From the NCBI GenBank assembly GCA_963995505.1, contig OZ023181.1, positions 4,005,487 to 4,069,486 on the forward strand: 64,000 bases of DNA, in the 5' to 3' direction. The translations under genes and the position numbers were made by a program. The stretch's first letter is position 1. Each line of letters begins with the position of its first letter. The notes under the pieces were generated by a model that saw nothing but the letters and a program-made list of their open reading frames with translations, ran no database searches and was not told where the DNA came from. The DNA is from Hypericum androsaemum. Taxonomy: Eukaryota > Streptophyta > Magnoliopsida > Malpighiales > Hypericaceae. Shown in pieces: positions 22,991-34,712 of the stretch.

Positions 22991-24370
22991 CGCAAGTTGT
23001 AGTTGTTGTGCCTGGTGGGAATTCGAGGATTTGAACTTCGTCTTCCTCATGCCATATTGGAACCAAAGTAAAAGGAATAAAACGTAAAGAAACATCTTAT
23101 TATTTCTTCATTGAATAAACTCTAAGGGAGCGTGGCATTATATAGCCAAATGTCTACAACGAATTAGGAACATACTTAATAGGACACGACTACTAACTTG
23201 GAATGAAAAATACAAAAGGGAAAATTACTAATGGGAATAGAGAATACCAACGTGATAGACTCTTATTCGGAATTAACTAGTAAAGGAAAGACTAGACTCC
23301 TAACACATAATATTACTTCGGCCCTCGCGAGACAGCTCGTCCTCGAGCTGAAAATCCGGGTGTGTGTAACATGGCTCGGTGGCGTCATCAATTGCCCCTC
23401 CTTGCCTTTGTAGTCATTAACATCAATGTAGAAGAGACGACACGTTTGCAGTAGCTATGCTTCCCGATGTACGTGGGGTGGTCTTGGCAAGTGCGGCCAG
23501 TAGATTTTCAGTACCTGACCAGAGCTCATAGGCTCGGGCCAGGCTCGTGGCATCTTGAAGGTTGACAGGGTCGAGCAGCTCGACATCGGTGCGAAGCGGG
23601 TTAGGGAGACCCGTTGTGAATATGTCCACTTGCTGTGTGGTCGTTAGAGGTTCCACCCTGCAGATGAGAGTGAGAAATTGTTCCTAGTACTACTCGACGG
23701 TGCCAGGGAAAGGAAGACCGATAAGCTCGCCCAGCAGATTGCTCCTTGATGGAGGTCTGAACCGAAGGTGACAGAGGTTGACGAACTCCGGCCATGGCGG
23801 AGTGCCCGAATCGCGCTCTAACTGATAATACCACTGCTACGCTATTTCAGTGAGGTGGTAGGAGGCCGGGATGCGCTAACCTCGAAAGAATTATTCGCAT
23901 CGGTTGATCTAAGCCAGGGGATCCTCCTTTCTGTCGTATGTTGGAAACTCGAGTTTGTAATAATGAGGAACCCCCCCGCCTTCCCCAGAAAAAGATGAAT
24001 CGGGCGTTGGTGTGACTGGCGTGTAACAGTCGGTTTGCAGCGGTCGGGTATCCCGTATATGCCCGAGAACTTGTACCGGAGTGGTACTGATGTGAATATC
24101 GTGGGTTACTGCGATGTCGATAATCTTAAGGCACCTGCGGTTGTAGATCCACGTCGCTCCAAGCCGGTGCTGGTGCGGGAGGCCAAGCCGGAGCAGGGAG
24201 CCCGTCAAAGGGTGGAGTATAAAACCCCCTGGCTGCTAGGTACGGCGGGCAATCCGTTATTGGTCGCCGCAGGGGTGGTGGCGCCGTTGTGCTGTCCGAC
24301 CCACCCTCCAGCTTGACAACCTCGATAGTAGAAGAATACAACCAAGGTAAAAGGCGGCACAAACCTTATT
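22991..24370 (-). mobile_element. Ty3/Gypsy deletion derivative: gag joined to 3' LTR
   Basis: On the minus strand, 24362-23423 is a broken gag. It has a proline-rich N-terminal part, the KLEFPTYDRKEDPLA motif (about 23962-23912), a segment reading RFGPPSRSN in another frame, and EPLTTTQQVDIFTTGLPNPLRTDVEL near 23650-23570. It then runs directly, without protease, RT or integrase, into a GAGGACGAGCTGTCTCGCGAGG tract (near 23350-23330) and an LTR-like region. Within that region the minus strand has a CTATATAATGCC TATA-like box near 23145. Pol has been lost cleanly, so the element could only have moved in trans. The 5' LTR is not visible. Confidence 0.75.
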
Positions 24371-25572
24371 TTTCATCTTAAATATGATAATTTTAAACCG
24401 ACCTATCATGCATACTATTTAACATGCCAACCATGGAATAAAGGTCAAATAAGTTTATTTATTATCTCAAAATGATTACATAAGTCTCTGTACTTGAAAG
24501 TGGTTCACGTAAGCGCTTGTACTTCTCTAAATGGGTCAAATAATATCCTAAGAGCATTTTTCCGGTCACCGGCGACACATTATCAGCTTACATGGCGTCT
24601 TTGTCATTTTAAAAATACTGCATCATTTTTAAGTTATTTTTTTATAAAAAAATCTTAAAATGTATTGCCACATCATTTCGTGTGACTATGAAGCACGATG
24701 GTCCAAAAAATAATTCAAGATAGCTAAAGTTCACTTTGAAATTTAGATTGGCAGCTCATCAAGGAGATCTGGATTTTGCGCTTTGGGATCTGCCAACCGG
24801 CTTGGTGCATTATGGGAAGGAGATGTCATTGGTGCGAGTCCCGGAAAATTAACATCTAAGATAATTCCTATCTAATTAGCTTGATTATTTTTTGTTCATT
24901 TTGGGAAGGAGATTAGTGCTTTATTGCACAACTAGTGTAACTATGTAACTAATATTGGAATAATAAAAATAATTTTATCTAGTACATGAGTCTTAAACCT
25001 AATAACTCCTTAAGTTAATTCTAATTTTTTTGCTACCTGAACCAAATCACACTCCTTGTGTACAATGCACTTGATTAACTTCAATTTTTGTGTGTGATCC
25101 GTACCATGGACATGGAGAAAATGCAATATAGTTATGCTAGAACGAGCCAGATTTGGTGAACCAAAACCATCCATGGACGTAGATAATGAGATTCACATGG
25201 AATACTTACTGTATTATCTCATCCCCCGATCTCCAACACAATTCAATGTATTTGGTTCTATAGTACTGTTTCAATAAAAAAAAATTTGGTAGTCCCTAAA
25301 AGTATAATAACCCCCAACAGAGAAAAAAGTAAATGCGCGAAAGTTTCTTGTTAATAAATTCAAGTGGTGCGTCATTCCGAGATCAATTATCAATACCAAT
25401 CAATAAATTTTTTTTTTTTTTGAGATTTAGTCCAAATAAAAAACTTCAAATCGATGATATCAGATCAAACAATACAATAATAAATTAAATGACACATACG
25501 CGATGAAGCAAAAAATAAAACAGGGATATTAAAAAAAACCATGCAAGAAACACATTCAACAAACGTCGACGT
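24371..25572. other. Intergenic with a possible MITE remnant
   Basis: No gene. Positions 24440-24625 contain AAGTCTCTGTACTTG and GCGCTTGTACTTC direct motifs typical of MITE-like repeats; weak evidence only. The 3' end of the DUF538 transcript lies at the right of this stretch. Confidence 0.4.
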
Positions 25573-26061
25573 TCATATATCACGAACAAGTTCACCAACA
25601 TTCTCCCTCCGATCCTTCTCCTCATCGGTCATGAACGCCGTCAACGGAAACGACTTCCCGATCCCCACCGGAGTCTTGAAGGTGATCTTATCGACGGCCG
25701 GGTCCTCGACGACCATCTCGGAGATGGAAACCCACAGGACAAGCGCCTGCTTGCTCTTGACCCCCGTCATCCTCCTCATCCTCAGCTTTTCCACGTAGGC
25801 CGTCACCTCCCGGGCGTAGCTGACCCGGGTTCGGGTGGCCTCGAAGAAGTGCTCGTACGGCTCCTTTTGCTTCATCCACACGAACCCTGTCTCCCTCACC
25901 CGCCCGCACTCCTCGAGGTCCTTTAAGGGTAGAACTCCCTTGGGGAACCCTAGCTCTTGGAGAAGCTCGATGGAGTGGCGGTAGCAATCTTCCTGGCCGT
26001 GCACTACCTCCGCTCCTGCTCGCTCGTCTTGGCCCCTCGTCGTTGGTGTGGTGATAGACAT
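25573..26061 (-). CDS. DUF538 family protein
   Basis: A single-exon gene for 162 residues. DUF538 proteins are a plant-specific family whose biochemical role is not firmly established; some members have been linked to stress responses. The family hallmarks are plain: LLQELGFPKGVLPLKDLEECG (residues about 34-54), RETGFVWMKQKEPYE, EVTAYVEKLRMRRMTGVKSK, and the C-terminal DKITFKTPVGIGKSFPLTAF. The start at 26061 gives a normal family length. No signal peptide is visible; the N-terminus is short and polar. GC content is higher than the flanks. The gene is divergently placed from HLB1 with about 820 bp between start codons. Confidence 0.93.
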   Translation of the reverse strand: MSITTPTTRGQDERAGAEVVHGQEDCYRHSIELLQELGFPKGVLPLKDLEECGRVRETGFVWMKQKEPYEHFFEATRTRVSYAREVTAYVEKLRMRRMTGVKSKQALVLWVSISEMVVEDPAVDKITFKTPVGIGKSFPLTAFMTDEEKDRRENVGELVRDI

Positions 26062-26124
26062 TTTCGGAGTGGAGATATCGAAATTTTGATTGTTATGAGA
26101 ATGAGGTGGTCGAGGGCGGAGGTG

Positions 26125-26135
26125 TTATATAAATA
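26125..26135 (-). promoter_or_regulatory. TATA box of the DUF538 gene
   Basis: The minus strand reads TATTTATATAA about 65 bp upstream of the ATG at 26061, implying a short 5' UTR of about 30-40 nt. Inferred from motif and spacing. Confidence 0.5.
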
Positions 26136-26885
26136 TAATGGATCGCTAGGTGAGCAAGTTTTGGGGGTTGAACAAACAGAGAAGCTGTGTCGGGACGGTA
26201 GGTCACCTAAATAAATAGTCGGTCGTTTTTAAGAGAGAAAGGAGAAGGCTAAATTATAGGTCACTTCGAGCTTGTAGATTTTATTTTCTCTCTATTAAAT
26301 TTTATTAAAAAATTTCGTCCAAATATTATCATTAATTTAGAAAAATTAGCTTATCATCTTTTAAAAATTTACCCATTCAAATTTAGATTATTCAGATATT
26401 GTTGAATGATAGAATATATAAACCAAAAATTAAAAGCCAATCCCAATTTATGATTCATCAAACAATTTGCATTTATAAAATTTAATTGGCGTTATGTTAC
26501 ATTATTTAAGATGTAAATATTGTTATTAATAAAATTCACTTATGGAAAAAAAAATTTCCGTTACTTTATTCCTCTGCGAACACCACTTTAATCTGTACGA
26601 ATGATGATGCGTACTCGTTTAAACAATACAAAATATAAACAAAAATTTAAATTTAGAGTAATAGAATCCCAAACAATTAATTCTGGAAAACTAATTTTAT
26701 TTATAAAAGAATCTCTAAAAAAATAACCATGTAGCCTTAGCTTTCCTATTTTATTCTCTAAAAATGCAAACAAGACCGTTAAGATACAGTAAATAGTACT
26801 AAATAGATTGTAAATCTCTTCTACCCCTCCGGTCCAGTCCGCCTGTGAATTTTTCGCGATTGTCTTCCCCCTGCAACCGTCGTCG

Positions 26886-29800
26886 ATGTCCCGCACACCG
26901 GAAGACCGGGAGCTCCGAGATGAAACTGAACCGGAGCCAACCCCCGATCCGCCCGTAGCCGGTCCTGAACCAATTCCCGCTCCGGATCCGGAGGCGGCGG
27001 AAGACGGGCATGCGAATGGATCCCCGGCCGCCCACGCTAACGGATCCGCGGATGTCGGATCCGAGTCCGTGCCCGTGCCAGGGATAAATAAGGAGGACCA
27101 AGGAAACCGGACGTTCACGATGCGGGAGCTGCTCAGCGAGTTGAAAACCGAGGAAGGCGGCGCCGGCGGAGACGATTATTCCGTTACCCCTCACAGGTAG
27201 TAATTTCTTTTAGAGATCCGGTAATTAATATATATATATATATATATATATTTTCTTTCTGATTTTGGAAATTAGAATAGAAGATTGATTGTAGTTAGTT
27301 GTATTTGGATGGATGCAGTCAGGCAAGCGCGCATCAGAATGAGTACCAGGTGGAGCAGAACAATGCGACGATGGAGCTGATCAATAGCGTGACGGGGGCC
27401 GACGAGGAGGGCCGGTCCCGCCAGCGTATCCTCACTTACGCTGCCAAGAGGTTCTTATCGTGTGTTTTAGTTTTACTTTAACTTAACCTGTATGCTCTGC
27501 ACACTAGGATGCTGCTACATTGAATGAATGTTTTAGGGGGGCTTGTCGAAACTGAGTAGTTGTGGTTGCAGGTACGCGAGCGCTATAGAAAGGAATCCGG
27601 AGGATTATGATGCGCTATACAACTGGGCATTGGTCCTTCAGGTTTGTGTTGTTAAGCTATCTATATATATCATTCCATTCTGTGTAGGACTTCTTCTGGG
27701 GTTGTTGTCTGTTGGTGACGGTTCTTTTGTTTCATCACACGTTTTTGGAGTCAGTAAATTAAGCTTCCAACACTTGTCATGCCAAATCTCGCTCTTTGTT
27801 GTTGTAGTTCCTGACAAAACTTTGTCTCAGATTATAGCTGCAAAAGTCTCGACCAGAGTTTCTTTCCTTTGTAGCTCAGCCTGATCAAACAGTTTTTTGC
27901 AAGTTGGAGTGCTTTTGAATGATATTATTCGATAAAAGAAATTCTTCCAACCCTATCAACTTCTCCATCAAGCGCTTTCGATATAAATGTGTGTGTGTGT
28001 GTAGAAATATGCATGCTGACTAGTTCCTGGTTATGTCGTTTCTCTTTCGGCTTCCAGGAGAGTGCAGATAATGTCAGTGCAGATTCTACTTCACCTTCTA
28101 AAGATGCTTTGCTAGAGGAGGCTTGTAAAAAGTATGACGAGGCGACCCGTCTGAACCCTCAACTTCATGATGTAAGCTTCTATGCTTTTGCGTAATATTG
28201 CTGGATGATTTAAACTTCAAAGGGTTGAGTTCATCACTCCAATGCTCGATGTACAGTTATGCATGTACACACCTACAGTTTGGAGAGAGATTATAAATGT
28301 TTCCTTTCATTTTTCTGCTTATGTCTTAGACAACTGGTAATCTCTCTAATCTGGAAGAGTTATCTTTCCTTTGATAGGCCTTTTATAATTGGGCTATAGC
28401 GATCTCCGATCGGGCAAAAATGCGTGGTCGTACGAAGGAGGCCGAAGAACTATGGAAGCAGGTTGGATAATTAGTGTTAATAATCAACTGATGCAAAATT
28501 TATTTCGTCCTCTTTTGTGGCAGATTATGTGCTTTCTTGTGACATGCAGATGCTAGAAAAATTTTAAAATAAATGAAATAAACAACAATGCAATTGCTAT
28601 TTGTATTTAATAATGTTCAGGAGGCATCAAAATTCCTCCTTCCAATTTCCTAGATTTGACTATGTCATTTACCTGTATAGTGCTCATGAATACTTCTTAT
28701 GAAAGAAGCAAACTTTACACTTATGAGAATTTGCAGGCCACTAAGAATTATGAAAGAGCTGTCAACCTGAACTGGAACAGTCCACAGGTATTTTGACGAT
28801 CATATCTTTAATGATAATGCACACCTTGGAAAATTACTTTCCTTGGGTAACCAGCATCCGTTTTCCATTTTTCTGTTAGTCCTAACAGAATTAAGATTAA
28901 TGCAGGCACTCAACAACTGGGGACTGGCTCTTCAGGTACTTTAAAAGCTTATATGTTACTCATTGCTTTCGTCATCCAGTACTTGCAACCTTCAACTCCG
29001 CATATATCTTTGGAGAGCTATATTATTGTTTTCTCTTTAGATATTTTGTTCTTGGTGAAGTTGTGGGCTATATGACCTTTCTTTTAGTTTACCTAATGAT
29101 GTGCTTTCATATTGCCAATTTTAGGAACTTAGTGCTATTGTTCCTGCACGAGAAAAACAGACAATTGTGAGAACTGCTATCAGTAAGGTATAAAAGTCAA
29201 TTGGCGTTTTGAAAGGCCTGAGTTATGTTATCAATTGATCGATGATATGACATGCTCTGATACTTGTCTGAATGCAGTTCCGAGCAGCGATAAGATTGCA
29301 GTTTGATTTCCACCGAGCAATTTACAACCTTGGAACTGTCTTGGTAATGTCCTTTCCATATCCAAGTCTGGGTTGTATTGTTTGCTCCATTCCTCTGTAA
29401 ATAAAACTGCTTTTCTTCTTTAAAATGGCAGTACGGATTAGCTGAGGACACTCTGAGAGCCGGAGGGGCAGGAACCCCCAAAGATGTATCACCTAATGAG
29501 TTGTATAGTCAGTCTTCCATTTATATCGCTGCTGCTCATGCATTAAAACCGAACTATTCCGTAAGTACCTTGTGGATTTGCAAATATTCAGATACTAGTC
29601 CCCGTCACTGGTTTGGCCTCTTGTGATATGTCAACAAATACTTCAATATTTCAGCTACATTGTTAAATTAAATTTTTCCGTGCATTTTGTTTCCGGAGAT
29701 TTTAGTCTTTAATCATCGTATAATGATGCTAATATGAAATTTGAGCCTGTGTCAAATCAATCGTGCATGCAGGTGTACAGCAGTGCCCTGAGACTCGTGC

Positions 29801-30935
29801 GTTCTATGGTTAGTAATTTCCTTTCAGAACCATTTTGTATTCATTTTCCGTGCTATCTCTTTGTCATCTTCATAAGCGGCATTCTAGTATGGATACAAAT
29901 CAGTGAAGTAGTTAGCGGTCGTTATCTCCGGCAATTCTAAATTTTTGTGTTCGCTGGATCTTATGCCTTGTCATGCTATACTAGAGCAGGAGATTGCTCA
30001 ATTTACTTGTACATTATAGTGCCATCTAGTTGGTGAAAGAAATTATAAAATCTTCAAGCTGCTTTTGATTTCGATGACCGTATTCTGTTATCTCTGTCTG
30101 TGGTGAGGTTAAAACATGGTTTTCCTATTTCCACGAACATCATAGTTGAGGTTCTAAACTATATCCTAAGCTCGTTTCCCTCTAGATGCATCAATACTCT
30201 CTGGACGTCACTCCTTTTATGATTCTGGACCATTATCATGAACCCGATATTTGTTGCTGTTTGCAGTTACCATTGCCATTTCTCAAAATAGGGTACCTTA
30301 CTGCACCACCAGCTGGAAAACCAATTGCATCTCATAGTGATTGGAAGAGATCAGAGTTCTTTCTTAATCATGAAGGGCTTCAGCAGGTAATTTAGCCTAT
30401 GCTACGCTGCATTCAGTTTTTTCTCACGTATTGCATGTCACGATCTTATCATTGTCTATTCTGTGATCATAGCATGCTTGCCTTTTCACAGCTAATAGTT
30501 CTGCAAAGTGCTGTACCCTTCCCATAATTCCGTCATCTCTGATTTTGAGTGCAGCTAAGCAAATTAGAACAAAAACAAGCTCCACAGAGCATCTCTACGA
30601 GAGGAGATGTGGTGAATGGTGACAAAAGGACTATCAGAATTGAAGTTCCGGACATTGTTTCTGTGGCACCATCTGCTGATTTAACTTTGCCCCTGGGTCC
30701 AGGTCTTTGCATTGATACAATTCATGGACCCGTGTTTTTGGTAAGCAATCCAAGTGTTCCCCTTCACTAGTTTCAAAATTGTTTGTTGCTTAAGGCTTGA
30801 ATGTTGAAAATCGCTGCAACACAGATTGCTGATTCATGGGAATCTCTTGAAGGATGGCTTGATGCCATACGTCTAGTTTACACGATCTACGCACGGGGAA
30901 AGAGTGAAGTTCTTGCTGGTATTGTCACAAACTAA
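26886..30935 (+). CDS. HLB1: HLB1-like tetratricopeptide repeat protein (14 exons)
   Basis: Closest in memory to Arabidopsis HLB1 (HYPERSENSITIVE TO LATRUNCULIN B 1, At5g41950), a TPR protein linking trans-Golgi/early endosome trafficking to actin. Exons: 26886-27196, 27319-27450, 27572-27641, 28058-28171, 28378-28461, 28737-28787, 28906-28935, 29125-29187, 29278-29343, 29432-29560, 29773-29808, 30267-30386, 30555-30740 and 30825-30935; phases all agree, giving 500 residues. Residues 1-80 are Pro/Glu-rich and disordered. The [11 protein letters not shown] motif follows, then TPR-type helices from about 135 to 330 ([65 protein letters not shown]). A C-terminal domain ends in [22 protein letters not shown]. 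Exon 7 is only 30 nt. The start has no upstream in-frame competitor of note. Confidence 0.95.
27229..27250. repeat. (TA)11 microsatellite in HLB1 intron 1
   Basis: Eleven TA units just inside intron 1. Likely length-polymorphic. Confidence 0.9.
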
Positions 30936-31322
30936 TCATGATTAGGTAATGAATTGAAATGGTTGTGACGACTTCTATTGCAGAAAGTCAAGACTCTCCC
31001 GTCATGTACTTCCTAATCCAGCATGATTTTTTTTTGTATAGAATTTTGAATCTTGAGGCAATAATATATGATTTACATTAATATTCAGCTGTTTTAACTT
31101 TTAACTGCCAAAAGTAGTGATTTTGAGCAGGACTTTGGTTTATGAAAATGGAGATGGGAAATGATTTCTGATGTTGTTTTCACTTGTACTGCAATCAACG
31201 AGGTCGAGAGTTCGTCCTTTGCCACCCTTTTTTTTTTTACGTTTTCCCTCTTGATCATGAACGGATATTGGTAGTTGCTACATAATTTCCTACGACTTTG
31301 TAACTAACGAGTATTCTGGTAC

Positions 31323-31595
31323 TTGTAACGCAAGCATTTTTTTTTTTTTTTAGGCGAAAAGAAACTTTATTACTCAAAGAAACGAAAAAGTTACAGGAAG
31401 GGAAAAAGAAAACAGGAGAGAAGCCAAACACAAAGGCCGAATAGAAAACCGCAAAACAGCAAGCCTATCGCCATAAAGAAGAACTCGACCCTACAAACTT
31501 GAGGGATAGCGAGGCCGATGAAGGAAACAATGATCTAAAGCGATCAAACGCGGCGCATCAAAAGTCCACCTCATACTCCATTGTAACGCAAGCAT
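31323..31595 (-). mobile_element. 5'-truncated LINE insertion with 15-bp target-site duplication
   Basis: The 15-bp sequence TTGTAACGCAAGCAT occurs exactly at 31323-31337 and again at 31581-31595. Between them a 243-bp insert starts with about 14 T (a poly-A tail read on the other strand). On the minus strand the insert ends TAATAAAGTTTCTTTTCGCC then A, with an AATAAA-like signal just before the tail. This is the signature of target-primed reverse transcription. The perfect duplications suggest a fairly young insertion, about 390 bp past the HLB1 stop. The tail differs from that of LINEs A and B, so it belongs to another family. Confidence 0.88.
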
Positions 31596-32064
31596 ATTAT
31601 TAATGAGCAACTTGGGTTATTTAAAGAGATCTTGGTTCATGTTTTACGTATATAAAAAATATTATTGAGAGAGTCAATCTTAATCATATCCGGAGAGTGG
31701 TCGATTTTGAATAGAGATCACGAAAAAAATAAACATATTAGTCTCCAAATTTGAGCCTGGTGAGACTTTAAAGGTGGCAAAATTAACGCAGACATCTCGT
31801 GATATTAAAAAACCAGTGATTAACAACACATGAACAACAAATGATTATGGGCCGAAGTGTACAAATTTTAACTTCTACGATGTGCCATGATGTGAAGAGA
31901 AAATTTAGAAAACAATGAATACAAAATTAATTATTTAGTATCAGAATATGTTTATTCAGTATAAAATTTTACGATCATTACTAGATAATTTTTTCACACT
32001 TATAAATAAAGTGCATTTTCAACTAAATGTCAGCATTCAGACATCCGGCTCATTAAAATATAAA

Positions 32065-33343
32065 GGGAAAAGTCTACTTTAGTACCATGTGGTATAGCCC
32101 AAAATCACTTTAGTACTCTGTGGTAAAAAATTGACCAATCGAGTCATAGTTATTCCAATTAATATCAAAAAGGTCCACGGGCAGCTGCCCGAACCCTTCC
32201 CGACCTGCCCGAACCCTGCCCGTCCATCTGAACTTGCCACACCACGTGGATTCCCCCTCTCTCTTCCCTCTCTTCTTCTTCTTCTTCTTCCCAAAAATAA
32301 AACCCAGAAAAATTGAAACCATATTCCCTGAAGGAGAAAATGAGAAAAATGACTCTACCAACATTTAACTTCAGAGATATACGTACATGTTCCCCGTCCA
32401 ACTGCTCTCCCCGAACGATCACCACCGTTCCCCATCGTCGATGGGGACAATACCGTCGGTCGATGGCGGCGAGTCCAGAGCTTTCGTGTACGGAGGAGGA
32501 GGGGGCTGGTTGTGGCTCGGAGGCAGCAGGAGGCCGTGGTTGACCTGGATCTCGAAGGCCATCCCATCTGTACAAAGGACGGCGTCCCCGGTCTCGGAGA
32601 AGTAGTATCTCTTCCCCTCGTTGGTCAACGGCTGGCCCGCCGGTGCGTCCCCATCGTCGTATATGAAGGTGTCATCGTCGGAGGCTTCGTCGACGGAGCA
32701 GATCGAAACCCCAGACCCCAATCTCTCTCTCTCTCTCGCCCTTCGGTGCCCGTCTCGCCGTAACCGCCGTCCAAATCGATTCCGTTCCCTTTTCAATTTT
32801 GTCATTCCGATTCCGGTCGATTTTAGGTGAATGCTCTTTGTGATTAGGATTGGCTGTGGAGGGTGAGGATGCTAGCGAGGCTCCTGGATAGAGAACCGCA
32901 CGTCGAGGCAATTTAATCTGGGTTTAATTAGAACTGGGTTTAATTGGAAGTTGTTCTTCTTCTTTATAAGTTGTTCGTACAATCTGGGTTCAATTGGAAG
33001 TTGTTCTTCTTCTTTATAGACTGTTCTTCTTCTTTAACTGGGTTTTTGGATTTTACGGCAACAACGGTTCTGAGAGGTCTCAAGGTAGAAGACGAAGATG
33101 GTTCGTACAATCTGACTTCTTCAATTCAAAAAATTGGAGTGGTGCCACGTCATAAGTGGATGTTGATGTGGCAAATCCAGATGGACGGGCAGGGTTCGGG
33201 CAGGTTGGGAAGGGTTCGGGCAGCTGCCCGTAGACTTTTTTGATGTTGATTGGAAAAACTATGACTCGATTGGTCGTTTTTTTACCACAAAGTACTAAAG
33301 TGATTTTGGGCTATACCACAAAGTACTAAAATAGACTTTTCCC
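32065..33343. mobile_element. Mutator-like element 1 (non-autonomous, possible Pack-MULE)
   Basis: Long terminal inverted repeats (about 150-180 bp, GGGAAAAGTCTACTTTAGTA at the left end) flank a 1,279-bp element. The 9-bp flanks are AAATATAAA on the left and ACATATAAA on the right (8 of 9 identical), the target-duplication length of Mutator-like elements. GCCCGAACC motifs recur just inside each terminus. The interior (about 32345-33110) is GC-richer than the ends and holds open frames on both strands, but no transposase. On the minus strand 32805-32419 is open for 128 codons (DDDTFIYDDGDAP, YYFSETGDAVLCTDGMAFEIQ). This could be a captured host-gene piece whose source I cannot name. The same family occurs at 51320-52612. 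Confidence 0.85.
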
Positions 33344-33869
33344 ACATATAAAATGTGGTAATTTTTTGATGTGGTAAAATGTGGTAATTAGTAGCTTCGA
33401 GTTTTGGCCTGCTATTTGTTATCCTTCACCCAACTCGAAGCCCACGAGCCCGTCCCAAAATCAGCCGATGTACCGTCGCAGACCGGACAAAACTTGAAAA
33501 ATCGAAACCCTAAATTACTACAACTGTCATTTCTTAAAAAAAAATAAAATAAAATAAAAACACCCCAACTGGCATCCGAGTTTTCCGAGAAATAGGAATA
33601 CAACTAGGCATCACCCTGTCGTCTAGTCCACGCGGGCATAAAAAAACCGCGTGCCTCAACAGTCCACACCCCTAGAATCCCAGCCAGGTCAAAACCCTTC
33701 TTCCTCTTCCGTTTGACTCTGAGAAATTAAAGTAGCCGCCTCTCTTTACTTGGTAATCAAATTCGTATTCGTCACTACCACACCTTTTCTTCTCATAAAT
33801 TCCCAAAAATTCAAGGCAAGTAAGAGACGAACCGGAGAAGAAAAAAAAAGAGGAGGAGGAGGAGAAATT
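33344..33869. other. Upstream region of the 33.9-kb gene
   Basis: AT-rich at the left and purine-rich just before the start codon (GAGGAGGAGGAG at about 33850-33864). No separate gene. Confidence 0.5.
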
Positions 33870-34712
33870 ATGTGTAGGACGACGGAGTTGGACGGGTTTT
33901 ATACTAGGGACCGGGAGCGGTTAAAGATAGGAGCATTCTACGTGAGGCTTCTAGGCTTGGGGGAGCCAAGCAAGGCCTTACCTGAGTCGCTGACTCTCCT
34001 CTTCCCGCCTCGGATCGACGAGGCCGGCCTCTCCATCGCCGGCTCCAAGGTTCCGCCGGAGTCCCGCGCCTTCGTGTCTCTCCACCGCGTGGATGAGGAA
34101 GCGGTGTTCGGGTCGCGGGAGCGGGTTTTGGCGACCGACGGGGTCCGGTTCGAGGTTTTCCTCCGGGAGGAGAAGGTTCTCGAGGGGATGTTCCGGAGGA
34201 GGGAGGAGGACGAAGAGTGGAGGATGGAGGTGAGGAGCGGGGTGGAGGACGACCGCGACGTTGACGTTGCGGCTGTGGAGGTCTGCGTGGGGCTGGACGG
34301 CCACGTGGCGCTCTCCGAGCGGGTGGAGATCGCCGCTAAGAAGAAGAAGAAGAAGAGGATAGTTGGGAACAGGCTGGAGGTGATCCCGGAGGGGAGGGAG
34401 GAGGAGGTCGGTGTATCAGACGGCGTGTGGTGCTGCGACGGTGGTTACGGGGAGGTGATCCCTGAGGGGAGGGAGGAGGAGGTCGGTGAATCAGGCGGCT
34501 TGTGTTGCTGCGACGGCGGTTACGGGGAGGGATCGGACGGTTGGGATTACGAGGGGGAGGGGTGTGGGCCCGATTGCCGGGACTTGGAGGGGGTTAAGTG
34601 GGCCGTTGATGTGGGGATTTGGGTCATGTGCTTGGGCCTGGGCTACCTCATTTCTAAAGCCTCCGCTAAGTCCTTGAGGCGTGGCTTGCGGGCTCGCTCC
34701 TGGGTTCTCTGA
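33870..34712 (+). CDS. Uncharacterised protein with C-terminal membrane segment
   Basis: Single-exon frame for 280 residues from the ATG at 33870; an in-frame ATG at 33750 would add 40 residues of low-complexity sequence that look like 5' UTR. I do not recognise the family by name. Visible parts: an N-terminal globular part with YTRDRERLKIGAFYVRLLGLG and ERVLATDGVRFEVFLREEKVLEG; a Lys run (AAKKKKKKR); a Cys- and Glu-rich segment with two exact-register 25-residue repeats (residues 170-194 and 195-219, each starting EVIPEGREEEVG); and a hydrophobic helix at about 243-265 (WAVDVGIWVMCLGLGYLI) followed by a basic end. The layout suggests a tail-anchored membrane protein facing the cytosol. High GC, steady codon use and no stops support a real gene. 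Confidence 0.75.
   Translation: MCRTTELDGFYTRDRERLKIGAFYVRLLGLGEPSKALPESLTLLFPPRIDEAGLSIAGSKVPPESRAFVSLHRVDEEAVFGSRERVLATDGVRFEVFLREEKVLEGMFRRREEDEEWRMEVRSGVEDDRDVDVAAVEVCVGLDGHVALSERVEIAAKKKKKKRIVGNRLEVIPEGREEEVGVSDGVWCCDGGYGEVIPEGREEEVGESGGLCCCDGGYGEGSDGWDYEGEGCGPDCRDLEGVKWAVDVGIWVMCLGLGYLISKASAKSLRRGLRARSWVL

Noticed and set aside
24035..24316. Plus-strand ORF of 93 residues opposite the gag remnant
   Set aside because: The minus strand has recognisable gag motifs; the plus frame has none.
33750..33869. N-terminal extension of the 33.9-kb gene to the ATG at 33750
   Set aside because: The added 40 residues are low-complexity, Lys/Glu/Gly-rich and look like a purine-rich 5' UTR; the ATG at 33870 starts the region with coding character.
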